Source: Myroides phaeus (GTDB taxonomy: Bacteria > Bacteroidota > Bacteroidia > Flavobacteriales > Flavobacteriaceae). From it: 64,000 nucleotides of DNA. Where the stretch lies: positions 1 to 64,000 of the forward strand of contig NZ_FNDQ01000004.1 in the NCBI RefSeq assembly GCF_900099675.1, given 5' to 3'. Below the pieces are notes generated by a model that did no database searches, was not told where the DNA came from, and was given only the letters and a program-made list of their open reading frames with translations. Below are positions 1-8,162 of this stretch, piece by piece (positions within the stretch are counted from its first letter, which is position 1; every line of letters begins with the position of its first letter). Made by a program: the position numbers and the translations under genes.

Positions 1-1
1 T

Positions 2-67
2 CGCATTAATTTAAATGGAATGAGCCCGGTAGAATACCGAGCTCATTATATTAAAAAGATTGCATAA
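2..67 (+). CDS. IS3-family transposase orfB, C-terminal tail (partial)
   Basis: Only the last 21 codons and the TAA stop are inside the window. They read RINLNGMSPVEYR and end in KKIA. A closing 'N.MSP..YR' block is typical of the C-terminus of the IS3-family OrfB (DDE/rve) transposase, which joins the element's ends to target DNA. The family call is supported by the terminal inverted repeat that begins four bases after the stop. The catalytic core lies outside the window, so I cannot say whether the element is intact. Confidence 0.75.
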   Translation, partial: RINLNGMSPVEYRAHYIKKIA

Positions 68-70
68 CTT

Positions 71-95
71 CGTCCAACTTTTTGGGGTCAGTCCA
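71..95. mobile_element. Terminal inverted repeat of an IS3-family insertion sequence
   Basis: Read on the minus strand this stretch starts TGGACTGACCCC and continues with an A-run and GTTGGACG, the form of many IS3-family (IS150-like) ends. It follows the transposase stop directly, as expected for the right end of the element. The IS therefore ends about 15 bp beyond the stop codon of the convergent minus-strand gene, leaving that gene whole. The target duplication cannot be checked because the other end is missing. Confidence 0.75.
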
Positions 96-109
96 TTCTC
101 TCTTTTGTT

Positions 110-601
110 TTAATCTGTATCGTCTATTCCTCCTACATCGGTGATTTCTCCGTTTGTAAATCTAAACTCTAAGCCGTGTTCATTATCTAAAGCATACCTG
201 ATAGGCAATATTATAATACCTCCTGCTAATAAACGGATATACAGCAATTCTCTGATATGTGGATTGTGTTTTTCTATCGCATCTATTCCTAAAGGGGGTT
301 CTCCTGACTCTGCTTCGTCTTCATAATAATGTGCATAATAAGCACGATAATATTCGTATGCTCTCTCTTGTATCGCTTTTAAATACAAATCTATGTTTTC
401 AACAAACAACTGATATGTTTGCGCCATTTCGGTCAATTCTACCTCTGTTGGAGGCACTTCTACTTCTTCTCCTTCCTCATCATACGCTGGTCCCAAAAAG
501 ATTGTTACTTCTTCTGAAAAGAAAGAGTGTGAAAACAAAACGGAAGTTGAATATCCTGCCCAATCTTGTTCTATTGTCTTAAAATAAACGTGTTCTACCA
601 T
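110..601 (-). CDS. Conserved hypothetical protein, acidic (163 aa)
   Basis: I do not recognise this protein with confidence. It is acidic, with an EEGEEVEVPPTEVE stretch near residue 45 and a Tyr-rich segment (YEYYRAYYAHYYEDE) near residue 82. There is no signal peptide or membrane segment, so it is probably cytoplasmic. The layout loosely recalls small DUF6985/DUF2004-type proteins, some of which are immunity-like, but this is only an impression. The frame can be extended to a TTG at 634, which would overlap the upstream lipocalin stop. I prefer the ATG at 601, which leaves a 16-bp gap. An IS end abuts its 3' side. Confidence 0.7.
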   Translation of the reverse strand: MVEHVYFKTIEQDWAGYSTSVLFSHSFFSEEVTIFLGPAYDEEGEEVEVPPTEVELTEMAQTYQLFVENIDLYLKAIQERAYEYYRAYYAHYYEDEAESGEPPLGIDAIEKHNPHIRELLYIRLLAGGIIILPIRYALDNEHGLEFRFTNGEITDVGGIDDTD

Positions 602-617
602 CGTCAAATTATGTTTC

Positions 618-1151
618 TTATTTGTTGTGTTCAATCCACAATAATCTACTTGTATCGTAGCCAGTACGCTCAGCTATTTTCAGGTATTCTTCTTTGATTG
701 TATCAGGAATCGTTTTTGCGCGTGATAAAATCCACAAATAATCTAAATCTTTCCCCCCTATCAATGCAAACTGATAATTTTCATCCAACGCTAAAATGTT
801 GTAACCTGAGTAAAAAGGACCAAAAAAAGACACTTTTAATTGTCCGATATTTTCTTCTCCAACAAACTTTGCCTTTCCTTCTGCTACTTTCCACTCTTCT
901 GTAAAAGGATTATATCCCTTATTTACAACGCGTATTGTCCCATCTTCATTTAAACTATAATTCGCCGTTGTATTATTCAAGTCTTTTTCAAACTTAAAGT
1001 CAAAACGAGCTATTTCATACCAACTTCCCAAATAACGCTTAACTTCAAAGTTTTCAATTGGTTGAGCTTGTTCTGCTTTTTGTTGGCACGAACTAAACAA
1101 CAATATAACTGCACTAAAAACTAATAATAAACTTAAATGTATTTTTTTCAT
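618..1151 (-). CDS. blc: Lipocalin family lipoprotein (Blc-like)
   Basis: A 177-aa bacterial lipocalin. The N-terminus is a lipoprotein signal (hydrophobic run ending LLFSSC), so Cys22 should be lipidated and the protein anchored in the envelope. The mature part carries the lipocalin signature GSWYEIARFDFKFE (about residues 43-56) followed by beta-strand-rich sequence and the conserved late motif LDYLWILSRA. Blc proteins bind lysophospholipids and fatty acids and are linked to membrane maintenance under stress. The length matches E. coli Blc (177 aa). The downstream gene starts 16 bp after its stop on the same strand, so the two may be cotranscribed. Family assignment is firm; the ligand is inferred. 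Confidence 0.9.
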   Translation of the reverse strand: MKKIHLSLLLVFSAVILLFSSCQQKAEQAQPIENFEVKRYLGSWYEIARFDFKFEKDLNNTTANYSLNEDGTIRVVNKGYNPFTEEWKVAEGKAKFVGEENIGQLKVSFFGPFYSGYNILALDENYQFALIGGKDLDYLWILSRAKTIPDTIKEEYLKIAERTGYDTSRLLWIEHNK

Positions 1152-1195
1152 AATGTCTACTTATTAAATGAACTAATCTCTTCGTATGTAACGGA

Positions 1196-1882
1196 TTATC
1201 CGTAGTGATTTACAAGTAACACGTTTTTATTCTGTTTGTCGTAATACAAACAATTGTCGTTACCATCTGTAAAAAACTCACTACCTATTGTGTAACCAAT
1301 GGCTTCAAACTGACCACTTGCCGTAGCAGCACAATGCGTGTCAAGACCTTCTAAATCAGTGTACACATAATCGCTTTCATCGGCCTTACCCCAACCGTCA
1401 ATAACTTGTCTAAAACGACCAAACTTCCCACTGCGTTGATAGTCTGCTTTATTGATTGAATACTCGTAAAACGTTTGCAGGTAATACTCTACATCAAAGT
1501 CCCCAAGGTTTAAATCACACAACTTCGACAGTATTTCATCTATATACTCTCCTATTTTCTTCTTGCTGTTTAAATACGCAATGCCATTAGCTGTAAAATC
1601 GGCTGCTATAATCGGATATACTTGCTTTGCTACTTCATATCCCTTATAAACAGAGGTTTCTCCTGCAAATACATACTTGCCATCTTGTATGGAAAATCGG
1701 GTAAACTGCCTGTTATTTTCTTGTGAATTTACCTCCTCATCAATCCACATTCCGTTGTGAGATACAAAGTGTAGCTGCTCATTTAACGCAGTGGTGATTG
1801 TGCACAAAGGATAAAAGACTCCCTCTAATTCACTCGTAGCAAATACTTCTGAATAAGTGGGATATAGCGTTATTTCAAACAT
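1196..1882 (-). CDS. Hypothetical protein (228 aa)
   Basis: Not recognised. The protein is soluble, acidic, and has no signal peptide or membrane helix. The C-terminal segment (GSEFFTDGNDNCLYYD followed by VLLVNHYG) looks like paired beta strands, somewhat like the end of SUKH-type immunity domains, but the resemblance is too weak for a call. A purine-rich AAGGAAG lies just before the ATG at 1882, one of the better Shine-Dalgarno-like sites in the window. The lipocalin gene starts 44 bp downstream on the same strand. With the 110-601 gene it forms a small group of unassigned proteins beside an IS end. Confidence 0.7.
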   Translation of the reverse strand: MFEITLYPTYSEVFATSELEGVFYPLCTITTALNEQLHFVSHNGMWIDEEVNSQENNRQFTRFSIQDGKYVFAGETSVYKGYEVAKQVYPIIAADFTANGIAYLNSKKKIGEYIDEILSKLCDLNLGDFDVEYYLQTFYEYSINKADYQRSGKFGRFRQVIDGWGKADESDYVYTDLEGLDTHCAATASGQFEAIGYTIGSEFFTDGNDNCLYYDKQNKNVLLVNHYG

Positions 1883-2227
1883 TGTTCTTCCTTTTGATTA
1901 ATTGCAAATATATAATCTTAGCCTAAAAAGAGTCTATCATCGTTTGTTTTTATTTTAAAAACGAAATCTGTAATGTGTAATGTGTAAAACAAATGTCGAT
2001 GTACGTGATGCGTGAAACATAATACGTAAAACGTGATGCGTGAAACGCTATTAGGAAAATACCTAACGCATAATTACAACCCTATCTATCAGTGGAGATA
2101 CGAAGTATCGCGTCTAACATTTACACAGACACAAACGATAACGAACAAAAAACAACTGCTCTATCTTTGCAGAATTACTATAGAAAAACCACAGAAATAG
2201 TCTAATTTTGCAGCAAATAGTAAAATA
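1883..2227. other. Divergent intergenic region with ACGT-type degenerate repeats
   Basis: This gap lies between divergent genes. At 1970-2046 it holds short degenerate repeats; the 16-mer ACGTGATGCGTGAAAC occurs exactly twice (2003-2018 and 2031-2046). The reverse complement of the same motif family recurs near 34200-34470. The rlmF promoter elements occupy the end nearest 2228. Confidence 0.6.
2162..2210 (+). promoter_or_regulatory. Tandem Bacteroidota -7 boxes upstream of rlmF
   Basis: TATCTTTG (2162-2169) and TAATTTTG (2203-2210) both fit the Bacteroidota sigma-A box TAnnTTTG, and each is followed by CAG. No good -33 TTG is visible at the usual distance from either. The second box is 17 bp from the rlmF start codon. 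Confidence 0.45.
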
Positions 2228-3136
2228 ATGAGAGACGCAAAGGCAACTAAAAAGAAATTACACGAACGAAATAAACACCAAGAGCTTTACAACTTTGACA
2301 AGCTAAAAAGCTATGTTCCTGAATTAGAGGCTTTCGTTATTAAAAACCCATCAGGGGTTGATACTATTGATTTTGCTAATCCGGAGGCAGTACGCTTGTT
2401 AAACAAGGCTATTTTAATGAAGGATTACAAGATAAAGTTTTGGGATATGCCTAAAACAAACCTATGTCCTCCTATTCCTGGTCGCGCTGACTATATTCAC
2501 TACATCGCTGATTTGTTGGCAGAAGGGAATAATATGCAGATTCCGACCGGAAAAGCAGTGAAAATTTTAGACTTAGGTATTGGTGCTAATGCTATTTATC
2601 CAATTATTGGAGTGGCTGAATATGGTTGGCAATTCGTAGCTTCGGAATCTGAAAAACAGTCGATTGATACTGCTTTGCATATTATAGACAACAATCCGCA
2701 TTTGAAAAAAAGCGTAAATATTCGCTTCCAACCGAGCAAACGCAACATCTTGAAAAACATTATTCAAGAGAAAGAGTACTTTGATGTGGTAATTTGTAAT
2801 CCTCCGTTCTTTAAATCGCGCGAAGAGGTTATGGCTAAAACTACTCAAAAACTAAAAAATATTGGTAAAGAAGTTATCGGGCGACCTGTACAGAACTTCA
2901 GTGGACAAAACAATGAATTGTGGTGTGACGGTGGTGAAAAAGCTTTTATTACAAACTATATTTACGAGAGTAAACATTTTAAACGACAGGCTATTTGGTT
3001 TACAACATTGGTGTCTAATAAAGACCACTTAAAACCATTGCAAAACCTATTGAAAAAGGCAGAAGCTAAAGAGGTTCGCGTAATTACAATGGAACAAGGA
3101 AATAAAGTTAGCCGTATCTTGGCTTGGAAATATTAA
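2228..3136 (+). CDS. rlmF: 23S rRNA (adenine(1618)-N6)-methyltransferase RlmF
   Basis: A 302-aa homologue of E. coli RlmF/YbiN (308 aa), which transfers a methyl group from SAM to N6 of A1618 in 23S rRNA. A Rossmann-fold SAM site is visible at ILDLGIGANAIYP (about 114-126), and the N6-adenine methyltransferase motif IV reads CNPPFF (about 191-196). The late segment SGQNNELWCDGGEKAF is also typical of RlmF. The N-terminus is basic, as expected for an RNA-binding enzyme. The gene is monocistronic, with tandem -7 boxes upstream and a hairpin terminator just past the stop. Confidence 0.93.
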   Translation: MRDAKATKKKLHERNKHQELYNFDKLKSYVPELEAFVIKNPSGVDTIDFANPEAVRLLNKAILMKDYKIKFWDMPKTNLCPPIPGRADYIHYIADLLAEGNNMQIPTGKAVKILDLGIGANAIYPIIGVAEYGWQFVASESEKQSIDTALHIIDNNPHLKKSVNIRFQPSKRNILKNIIQEKEYFDVVICNPPFFKSREEVMAKTTQKLKNIGKEVIGRPVQNFSGQNNELWCDGGEKAFITNYIYESKHFKRQAIWFTTLVSNKDHLKPLQNLLKKAEAKEVRVITMEQGNKVSRILAWKY

Positions 3137-3141
3137 AATAT

Positions 3142-3177
3142 AAAAGCTCATTTGAACTAACTAATGAGCTTTTTTTA
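3142..3177. terminator. Intrinsic terminator after rlmF
   Basis: Perfect 11-bp arms (AAAAGCTCATT / AATGAGCTTTT) enclose a 10-nt loop and are followed by a T-run on the plus strand. It lies between convergent genes and may also serve the glycosyltransferase on the minus strand. Confidence 0.85.
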
Positions 3178-3212
3178 TATCTATAACAATCTATTTTTAC
3201 ATAATTAATTTC

Positions 3213-4223
3213 CTACTTAGACCATTGTTTTAAAGTTCCTTTAAAATACATAAGAGACATACAAAAATCAAAAGCTTCTATTTTATTCTTTTTTAATAAC
3301 TTTAAAACAGAGTTTTTAACAGCTGATTTGTAGGTATAATCTTTAAATAGTTCTATTCCACGTTTAGGTAAACTATTTAACATACTGATGCGCTCTTTTT
3401 TAGAATATCCACTTTTATAAAATGTTGAAAGCATCGTTCTTAGCAAACCATTTGTGTAATCTTTAAAACAAACTAAATCCTCACTGTTTTGATTTAGCTT
3501 AGCAATATCAATACAATGAAAATAGTACTTTAAAAAAGCTATATAAACAGCTTTAATCGATGTATAACGTTGTTTTTTTCTTGACAATGAATTTGGATGA
3601 TATACATAATAATATTCTTTTTTATTATTAAAAAACACCTCTTTACAATGCTCTAAATAACTTAAAATAAACACAGTATCCTCATGAAGCACTATATTCT
3701 TATCAAAGAATATAGCCTGCTCTTTTAAAATCGATGCCTTAAATAACTTTCCAAATAAAAAACCAGTTTTATGTAACTTATACTCGTCAAATAAAGTTTT
3801 AAAGTCAGTTATAGAAACAATTTGAGGAGCCATTTCTTTTGCTACATCATAATCAAAACCAACTGTATTAAATCCATGAATAATTAAATCTACATTTGTC
3901 TGTTCATAGTCTGTTATAAGACTACTTAAGTAATTTTCAGAAACATAATCATCACTATCCGCAAACACTATAAAGTCGCCTTTACAAACTTCTAATCCTC
4001 TATTTCTTGCCATTGAAACTCCTCTATTCTCTGTATTAATAACAACAATACGAGAATCCTTTAAAGCATAAGCCTCACATATTTCTTTCGTCTTATCTAT
4101 AGAACCATCATTAATAATTATTAATTCAAAATCAATAAAAGTTTGATTCAATAAAGTATCAATACATTTCTCTATTGTTTTTTCTACATTATAAGCAGGT
4201 ATAATTACGGATATTATCGACAT
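3213..4223 (-). CDS. Glycosyltransferase family 2 protein
   Basis: A 336-aa GT-A-fold glycosyltransferase that moves a sugar from a nucleotide donor to a surface glycan or lipid. The N-terminal domain shows IIPAYNVEKTIEKCI (about 6-20), the NDGSIDKT nucleotide site (about 38-45), NRGVSMARNRG, and the metal-binding ADSDDYVS (about 88-95). The C-terminal half is basic and amphipathic without clear membrane helices. The acceptor cannot be read from sequence. It stands alone rather than in a polysaccharide cluster and is visibly richer in A/T than its neighbours, with poly-Lys/Asn/Ile codon use. Both facts suggest later acquisition. Confidence 0.9.
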   Translation of the reverse strand: MSIISVIIPAYNVEKTIEKCIDTLLNQTFIDFELIIINDGSIDKTKEICEAYALKDSRIVVINTENRGVSMARNRGLEVCKGDFIVFADSDDYVSENYLSSLITDYEQTNVDLIIHGFNTVGFDYDVAKEMAPQIVSITDFKTLFDEYKLHKTGFLFGKLFKASILKEQAIFFDKNIVLHEDTVFILSYLEHCKEVFFNNKKEYYYVYHPNSLSRKKQRYTSIKAVYIAFLKYYFHCIDIAKLNQNSEDLVCFKDYTNGLLRTMLSTFYKSGYSKKERISMLNSLPKRGIELFKDYTYKSAVKNSVLKLLKKNKIEAFDFCMSLMYFKGTLKQWSK

Positions 4224-4345
4224 TACTTTTCTTTTCTGATGATTATACTAAGATTTTCACTTAGTATCTCTTTTGGATTATTTTATTGCAAACATATTTA
4301 TTATTTTCTTATTTAGTAGCATACATTTTCAGTAAAATATAGTCT

Positions 4346-4379
4346 TAAAAAAAAAGCTGTGAGAATATCACAGCTTTTA
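4346..4379 (-). terminator. Terminator of the DASS transporter gene
   Basis: Arms AAAAGCTGTGA / TCACAGCTTTT (11 bp, perfect) enclose a 5-nt loop. The A-run at 4347-4355 becomes a U-tract on the minus strand, just after the transporter stop. Confidence 0.85.
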
Positions 4380-4392
4380 TTGTCTATATATC

Positions 4393-5868
4393 TTACCAGA
4401 ATCCTAAGAATTTCCACCAAGCTCCACCGATAATAATCCAGATAAGCAGGTTGACAACACTCATAACAAATCCTGTTTTCCACCACTCACCCAGTGTAGT
4501 ATATCCTGATCCAAAGATAATTGGAGCAGTACCTGTTCCGTAGTGAGTTAATGACATCATTAAAGATGATGAGAAACCTAATGCTAAAGCTAACAACATT
4601 GGAGGTGCTCCTAATGCGATACCTGCTGCGAAAAACGCCCCAAACATCGCTGTAATGTGTGCTGTTGTACTTGCAAAGAAGTAGTGTGAGTACACATAAA
4701 CTAATAACAAGATAATCACACCTACAATCCAGCTTACTCCTAAGTGGTCAATACCTGTTCCAACTGTAGTTGCTAACCAAGATACCAAACCTAATTTACC
4801 TAAGAAACTCGCCATCATTACTAAAGCAGCAAACCATACTACTGTATCCCAAGCTCCTTTGTTTTTCAAGATATCATCCCAACTTAACACTCCTGTTATG
4901 ATTAAAATAGCTAATCCCACAAAAGCTGCTGTAGTTGGTTGTATCACAAAGGCACTACCAAATATCATCGCTGGTACACCTGCCCACATAATTAACAACA
5001 AGATAAATACACTTAATGTAATTTTCTCAGCCAATGAAAAAGGTCCTAAATCTTTAATCTGCGCTTTTGCAAACTCTGGTGCGTCTGGTGTCTTTTTAAT
5101 TTCTGGTGGGTAAAGGAAAAAGATAACCAACGGCATCACGATTAATGATACAATTGCGGGTACAAACGCTGCAGCTGCCCAAGTCATCCATGAAATGTGT
5201 TGATTTGGGGATGTCCCATCATAAATCAAGCTTACAATTAACGGGTTTGGTGCTGTTGCTGTAATAAACATCGCTGATGTAATTGGGTTAGTGTTGTAGT
5301 TTACTAACGCTAAATACCTACCGATTTTCTCTGTAGAACCACGCTCTGGTTTAGAACCAAAACTTGAAGCAATTGAACGCATAATAGGGTGAATAATTCC
5401 TCCTCCACGCGCTGTGTTACTTGGTGTTACAGGAGCTAAGATAGTCTCTGCAAAAGCCATTGAATAGGCAATACCTAATGTCTTTTTACCAAATAATGAT
5501 ATTAAAAAATAACCAATACGTGCTCCTAATCCTGTTTTACTCAAACTGATGGAAATCATAATTGATATACCAATTAACCAAATAAGGTCGTTTGAGAAAC
5601 CACTCAACGCATCTGCTAATGCTGCTTTTGAGTTGCCAGGATTAGTAACTCCTGTTATGGCTACTAATGCAATAGCTACAATGGAAACCCCTCCAATAGG
5701 TAGGGCTTTTCCAATAATCGCTGCAATTGTTCCTACAAATAATGCCAACAAATGCCAAGCATTTGGACTTACTCCTTCAGGAACTGGAACTAAAAACCAA
5801 ATAATTAATGTTAACGCGACAGCGACTAACGCTGGTACTGGTTTAATGGGGTCTAATTTACTTGCCAT
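4393..5868 (-). CDS. DASS-family dicarboxylate/citrate anion transporter (SLC13/CitT-like)
   Basis: A 491-aa inner-membrane transporter of the divalent anion:Na+ symporter family, which carries C4-dicarboxylates, 2-oxoglutarate or citrate. About 12 hydrophobic segments span the whole length. Diagnostic motifs are TPSNTARGGGI (about 149-159), NTNPITSAMF (about 192-201), ASTTAHITAMF (about 400) and HYGTGTAPIIFGSGY (about 441-455). These resemble the bacterial 2-oxoglutarate/malate translocator branch (CitT, TtdT, YflS) more than the eukaryotic NaDC branch. Whether it is a Na+ symporter or an exchanger cannot be read from sequence. It is monocistronic, with an unusually long upstream gap of about 950 bp and a strong terminator. 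Confidence 0.9.
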   Translation of the reverse strand: MASKLDPIKPVPALVAVALTLIIWFLVPVPEGVSPNAWHLLALFVGTIAAIIGKALPIGGVSIVAIALVAITGVTNPGNSKAALADALSGFSNDLIWLIGISIMISISLSKTGLGARIGYFLISLFGKKTLGIAYSMAFAETILAPVTPSNTARGGGIIHPIMRSIASSFGSKPERGSTEKIGRYLALVNYNTNPITSAMFITATAPNPLIVSLIYDGTSPNQHISWMTWAAAAFVPAIVSLIVMPLVIFFLYPPEIKKTPDAPEFAKAQIKDLGPFSLAEKITLSVFILLLIMWAGVPAMIFGSAFVIQPTTAAFVGLAILIITGVLSWDDILKNKGAWDTVVWFAALVMMASFLGKLGLVSWLATTVGTGIDHLGVSWIVGVIILLLVYVYSHYFFASTTAHITAMFGAFFAAGIALGAPPMLLALALGFSSSLMMSLTHYGTGTAPIIFGSGYTTLGEWWKTGFVMSVVNLLIWIIIGGAWWKFLGFW

Positions 5869-6744
5869 CTTACTCTCAATTTTTGTCTTAAATACAATCT
5901 TTTAAATAGAAAGAAACTGTTGTCTATTTTAAACAACAAGAATCTAATTAACCAAAACATTGCATTAAACAACAATCGCATTTCAGAGGAAATGGAAACA
6001 CCTTGTACGTACTCTTTTGCTAACAAAGGTTGTACTAAAGGCAATAGGGACTTTATGAAGTCTTAATCACAAATAGGCTTTGGCAATAGGTTCTTACTTC
6101 TATCTTTTTACCTTTTTTCATTATATAGCAACAAACAAGCCAAACATATTTATCCTTAACAGATTTTTATATTTTTTTATTCGTTTGCTTAAAATAATTG
6201 AATTACAACTCAAAAAAACGCTGATATCAAGCCTTTTTTGACCGTAATTACTCAAATGAGTTTGATGTAAAAAAACAGAAATAATTCTATGCAAAAACAT
6301 TAAAGATTATAATTTTCAACACACTGAAAAACAAACATTTAAAACCAAACCCATCCTTAATTATTTCATTATTAAAATTACAAAAAAACAATGAAACCAA
6401 GGGTACAATATGCGAAAAATATTATGTCTTATATAATAAAATAAACTATATTGAAAATTATAAGAAAAACACTCCTTTTTAACTACCTTGCTACTAAAGG
6501 CTTATAAATAGAATAGAAGTTAAAGGTATTATTTAGAATTGTTGTTTTTTTACATTTATTACCTTTTTTTATACTAAAACAACTCTATTTTGTGGTTTTT
6601 TAAGCTCATTATGACGTAGAATGGCACAAAAAAGACTATTCAAAAAAGATATTTATGCGTAAACGCAAGCCTACACCCTCTTATTTCTCTCAAATAGCAT
6701 CTAATACACTTCCTTTATTTGTACTCACAAAGGTATATAAACAC
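5869..6744. other. Long AT-rich intergenic region, no gene seen
   Basis: About 880 bp upstream of the DASS transporter. I found no ORF with coding character, no tRNA and no strong hairpin. A 9-mer GGCAATAGG occurs twice near 6041 and 6081. The length suggests a long leader or regulatory region, but nothing specific can be shown. Confidence 0.4.
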
Positions 6745-6772
6745 AAAACCCTTGTAAAATTACAAGGGTTTT
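6745..6772 (-). terminator. Terminator of the PH-like membrane protein gene
   Basis: Arms AAAACCCTTGTA / TACAAGGGTTTT (12 bp, perfect) enclose a 4-nt loop, 45 bp past the stop of the minus-strand gene at 6817. Confidence 0.8.
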
Positions 6773-6816
6773 GCGTTTATAAAACGTATGTTCAGGAGTA
6801 CATCTCTCCTAAGAAA

Positions 6817-7356
6817 TTATATTTTCGTTAAAGTCAAACTCTCGTTCAACACTTTAAACCATTCGTCACGATCGTTTACTACAAACTTAAACTCATGACC
6901 ATTTATTGTACGTACCAATAAACTATTATTTATAATAAACATCGTCTTTCGTTTTTCTATACTTTCAATTCTATCTAAAGTCAGTTTAGTAGTTCCTGTT
7001 TTTAGATTTTCTTGAAATAATTTAAAAACAAGCTGTTTATTGGTCAAAAACAACTTCCCCTCTAAATTACGAAACAAGTTAGCAACTCCATAGGCTATTA
7101 GCTCTTCACCTTCTTCTAAATCAAGTTCTATTTCTTTGTCAACCTTTTTAGAAAACTTGTTCATTGTAAAATCAAATAATAGAAACCAAAAAATACCAAA
7201 AGAAACAGATTGTATGGCATAAGACCTAAACGTACCTAATTCGTCAAAAATTAAATCTATAACCACTAATGCTATAGCATAAGCCACTATAGTCATAACA
7301 ATAGAAATAGTCTTTGCTAGGAGACTTACCTCAATCTTATCTTTTCCGATCTTCAT
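6817..7356 (-). CDS. Membrane protein with C-terminal GRAM/PH-like domain
   Basis: A 179-aa protein with two membrane helices near residues 14-33 and 42-62. They are followed by a charged linker (KKVDKEIELDLEEGEE) and a beta-rich domain. That domain (VANLFRNLEGKLFLTNKQLVF, residues about 90-112, and a late helix DEWFKVLNESL) has the strand order and 'G.L.LTN..L.F' core of GRAM or bacterial PH domains, which bind membranes or proteins. No enzymatic motif is present. It is a single gene with its own terminator. The fold call is moderate; the function is unknown. Confidence 0.75.
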   Translation of the reverse strand: MKIGKDKIEVSLLAKTISIVMTIVAYAIALVVIDLIFDELGTFRSYAIQSVSFGIFWFLLFDFTMNKFSKKVDKEIELDLEEGEELIAYGVANLFRNLEGKLFLTNKQLVFKLFQENLKTGTTKLTLDRIESIEKRKTMFIINNSLLVRTINGHEFKFVVNDRDEWFKVLNESLTLTKI

Positions 7357-7424
7357 CTTGTTGTGCTTTAGATTTCTTTAACAAATATAAAGAAATACAA
7401 CTATTTAATTTATAATAAAATAGC

Positions 7425-7466
7425 AAAAAAGAGAAGGGATATTCGACATTTCGAACACCCCTTCTC
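7425..7466 (-). terminator. Terminator downstream of the permuted-papain lipoprotein gene
   Basis: GAGAAGGG pairs with CCCTTCTC, with a second inner pairing (TTCGA/TCGAA). The U-tract is on the minus strand (7425-7430). A separate 8-bp hairpin (CGGTGGTT / AACCACCG, 7490-7513) lies between it and the gene. Confidence 0.75.
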
Positions 7467-7553
7467 AAACTTAAAAAACTCAACGTTTTCGGTGGTTTAA
7501 GATATAACCACCGTGATATTTTATACTACAATCAGTAATCCTTGTTTTATAAT

Positions 7554-8162
7554 TTACTCTATTTTTTGGAAAATTGACGCATTGTAAATGTCGTCTAATC
7601 CATAAAAAAGCACTTCTTTGTATTGTAAAGTTGGTCGAATCACTGTCGAATCCAGCGCTTTATTAATACTCATAGCAACTAATTCTGAACAATACAACTT
7701 ATCGTCATTCGCACTGTCAAACTCTAAATCAAATGCTACTTTAGCTTTGTAATACGCTGTAGCTTGACTTACCACTGCTTGTTGTTGTGAAGCGGATAGC
7801 ATATTCGCATAAAAAGCATATGCATCTATATCCTTTAAAAATGCTGTAATTGATTCTCTTAGTACTTCCCCTTGACCAGTGAGTTCGCTTGCTTCAATGT
7901 GAATAACAAATAAACTATCACCTACTTTATCAATCAACCCAATGTGAGAATACTTCTTCTCGTGTGAACCGAGTTTCCTAAAAAAACTGGAAAAATACCC
8001 ATTGCCTTGACGAACAACAATATCTCCTTTATTCAACGTTGCTGGTAGTCGTAAACTATCATCTACTTTCTTAGAAGAAGTACATCCTATGGAAAGCACA
8101 ATAAAAAGCAAATAAAGCCCTTTTAAGCAATTTATTTCTTGCTGTCTATATGTACCAACCAT
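7554..8162 (-). CDS. YiiX/YebB-like permuted papain (NlpC/P60-type) lipoprotein
   Basis: A 202-aa lipoprotein (signal ending IVLSIGC, lipidated Cys about residue 27). The mature part belongs to the permuted papain-like YiiX/YebB family of the NlpC/P60 superfamily. It shows LNKGDIVVRQG (about 44-54), the catalytic-type His in YSHIGLID (about 71-78), and the catalytic-type Cys in KLYCSELVAMSI (about 155-166). Such enzymes are thought to cleave amide bonds in lipids or peptides at the envelope; the substrate here is unknown. The ATG lies inside the upstream DUF4878 gene with a 31-bp overlap, which implies translational coupling. No alternative start preserves the signal peptide. Confidence 0.85.
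   Translation of the reverse strand: MVGTYRQQEINCLKGLYLLFIVLSIGCTSSKKVDDSLRLPATLNKGDIVVRQGNGYFSSFFRKLGSHEKKYSHIGLIDKVGDSLFVIHIEASELTGQGEVLRESITAFLKDIDAYAFYANMLSASQQQAVVSQATAYYKAKVAFDLEFDSANDDKLYCSELVAMSINKALDSTVIRPTLQYKEVLFYGLDDIYNASIFQKIE

Noticed and set aside
5853-6044. 63-codon minus-strand frame overlapping the DASS transporter start
   Set aside because: It overlaps the transporter's start in another frame, has no ribosome-binding site and no family-like sequence.
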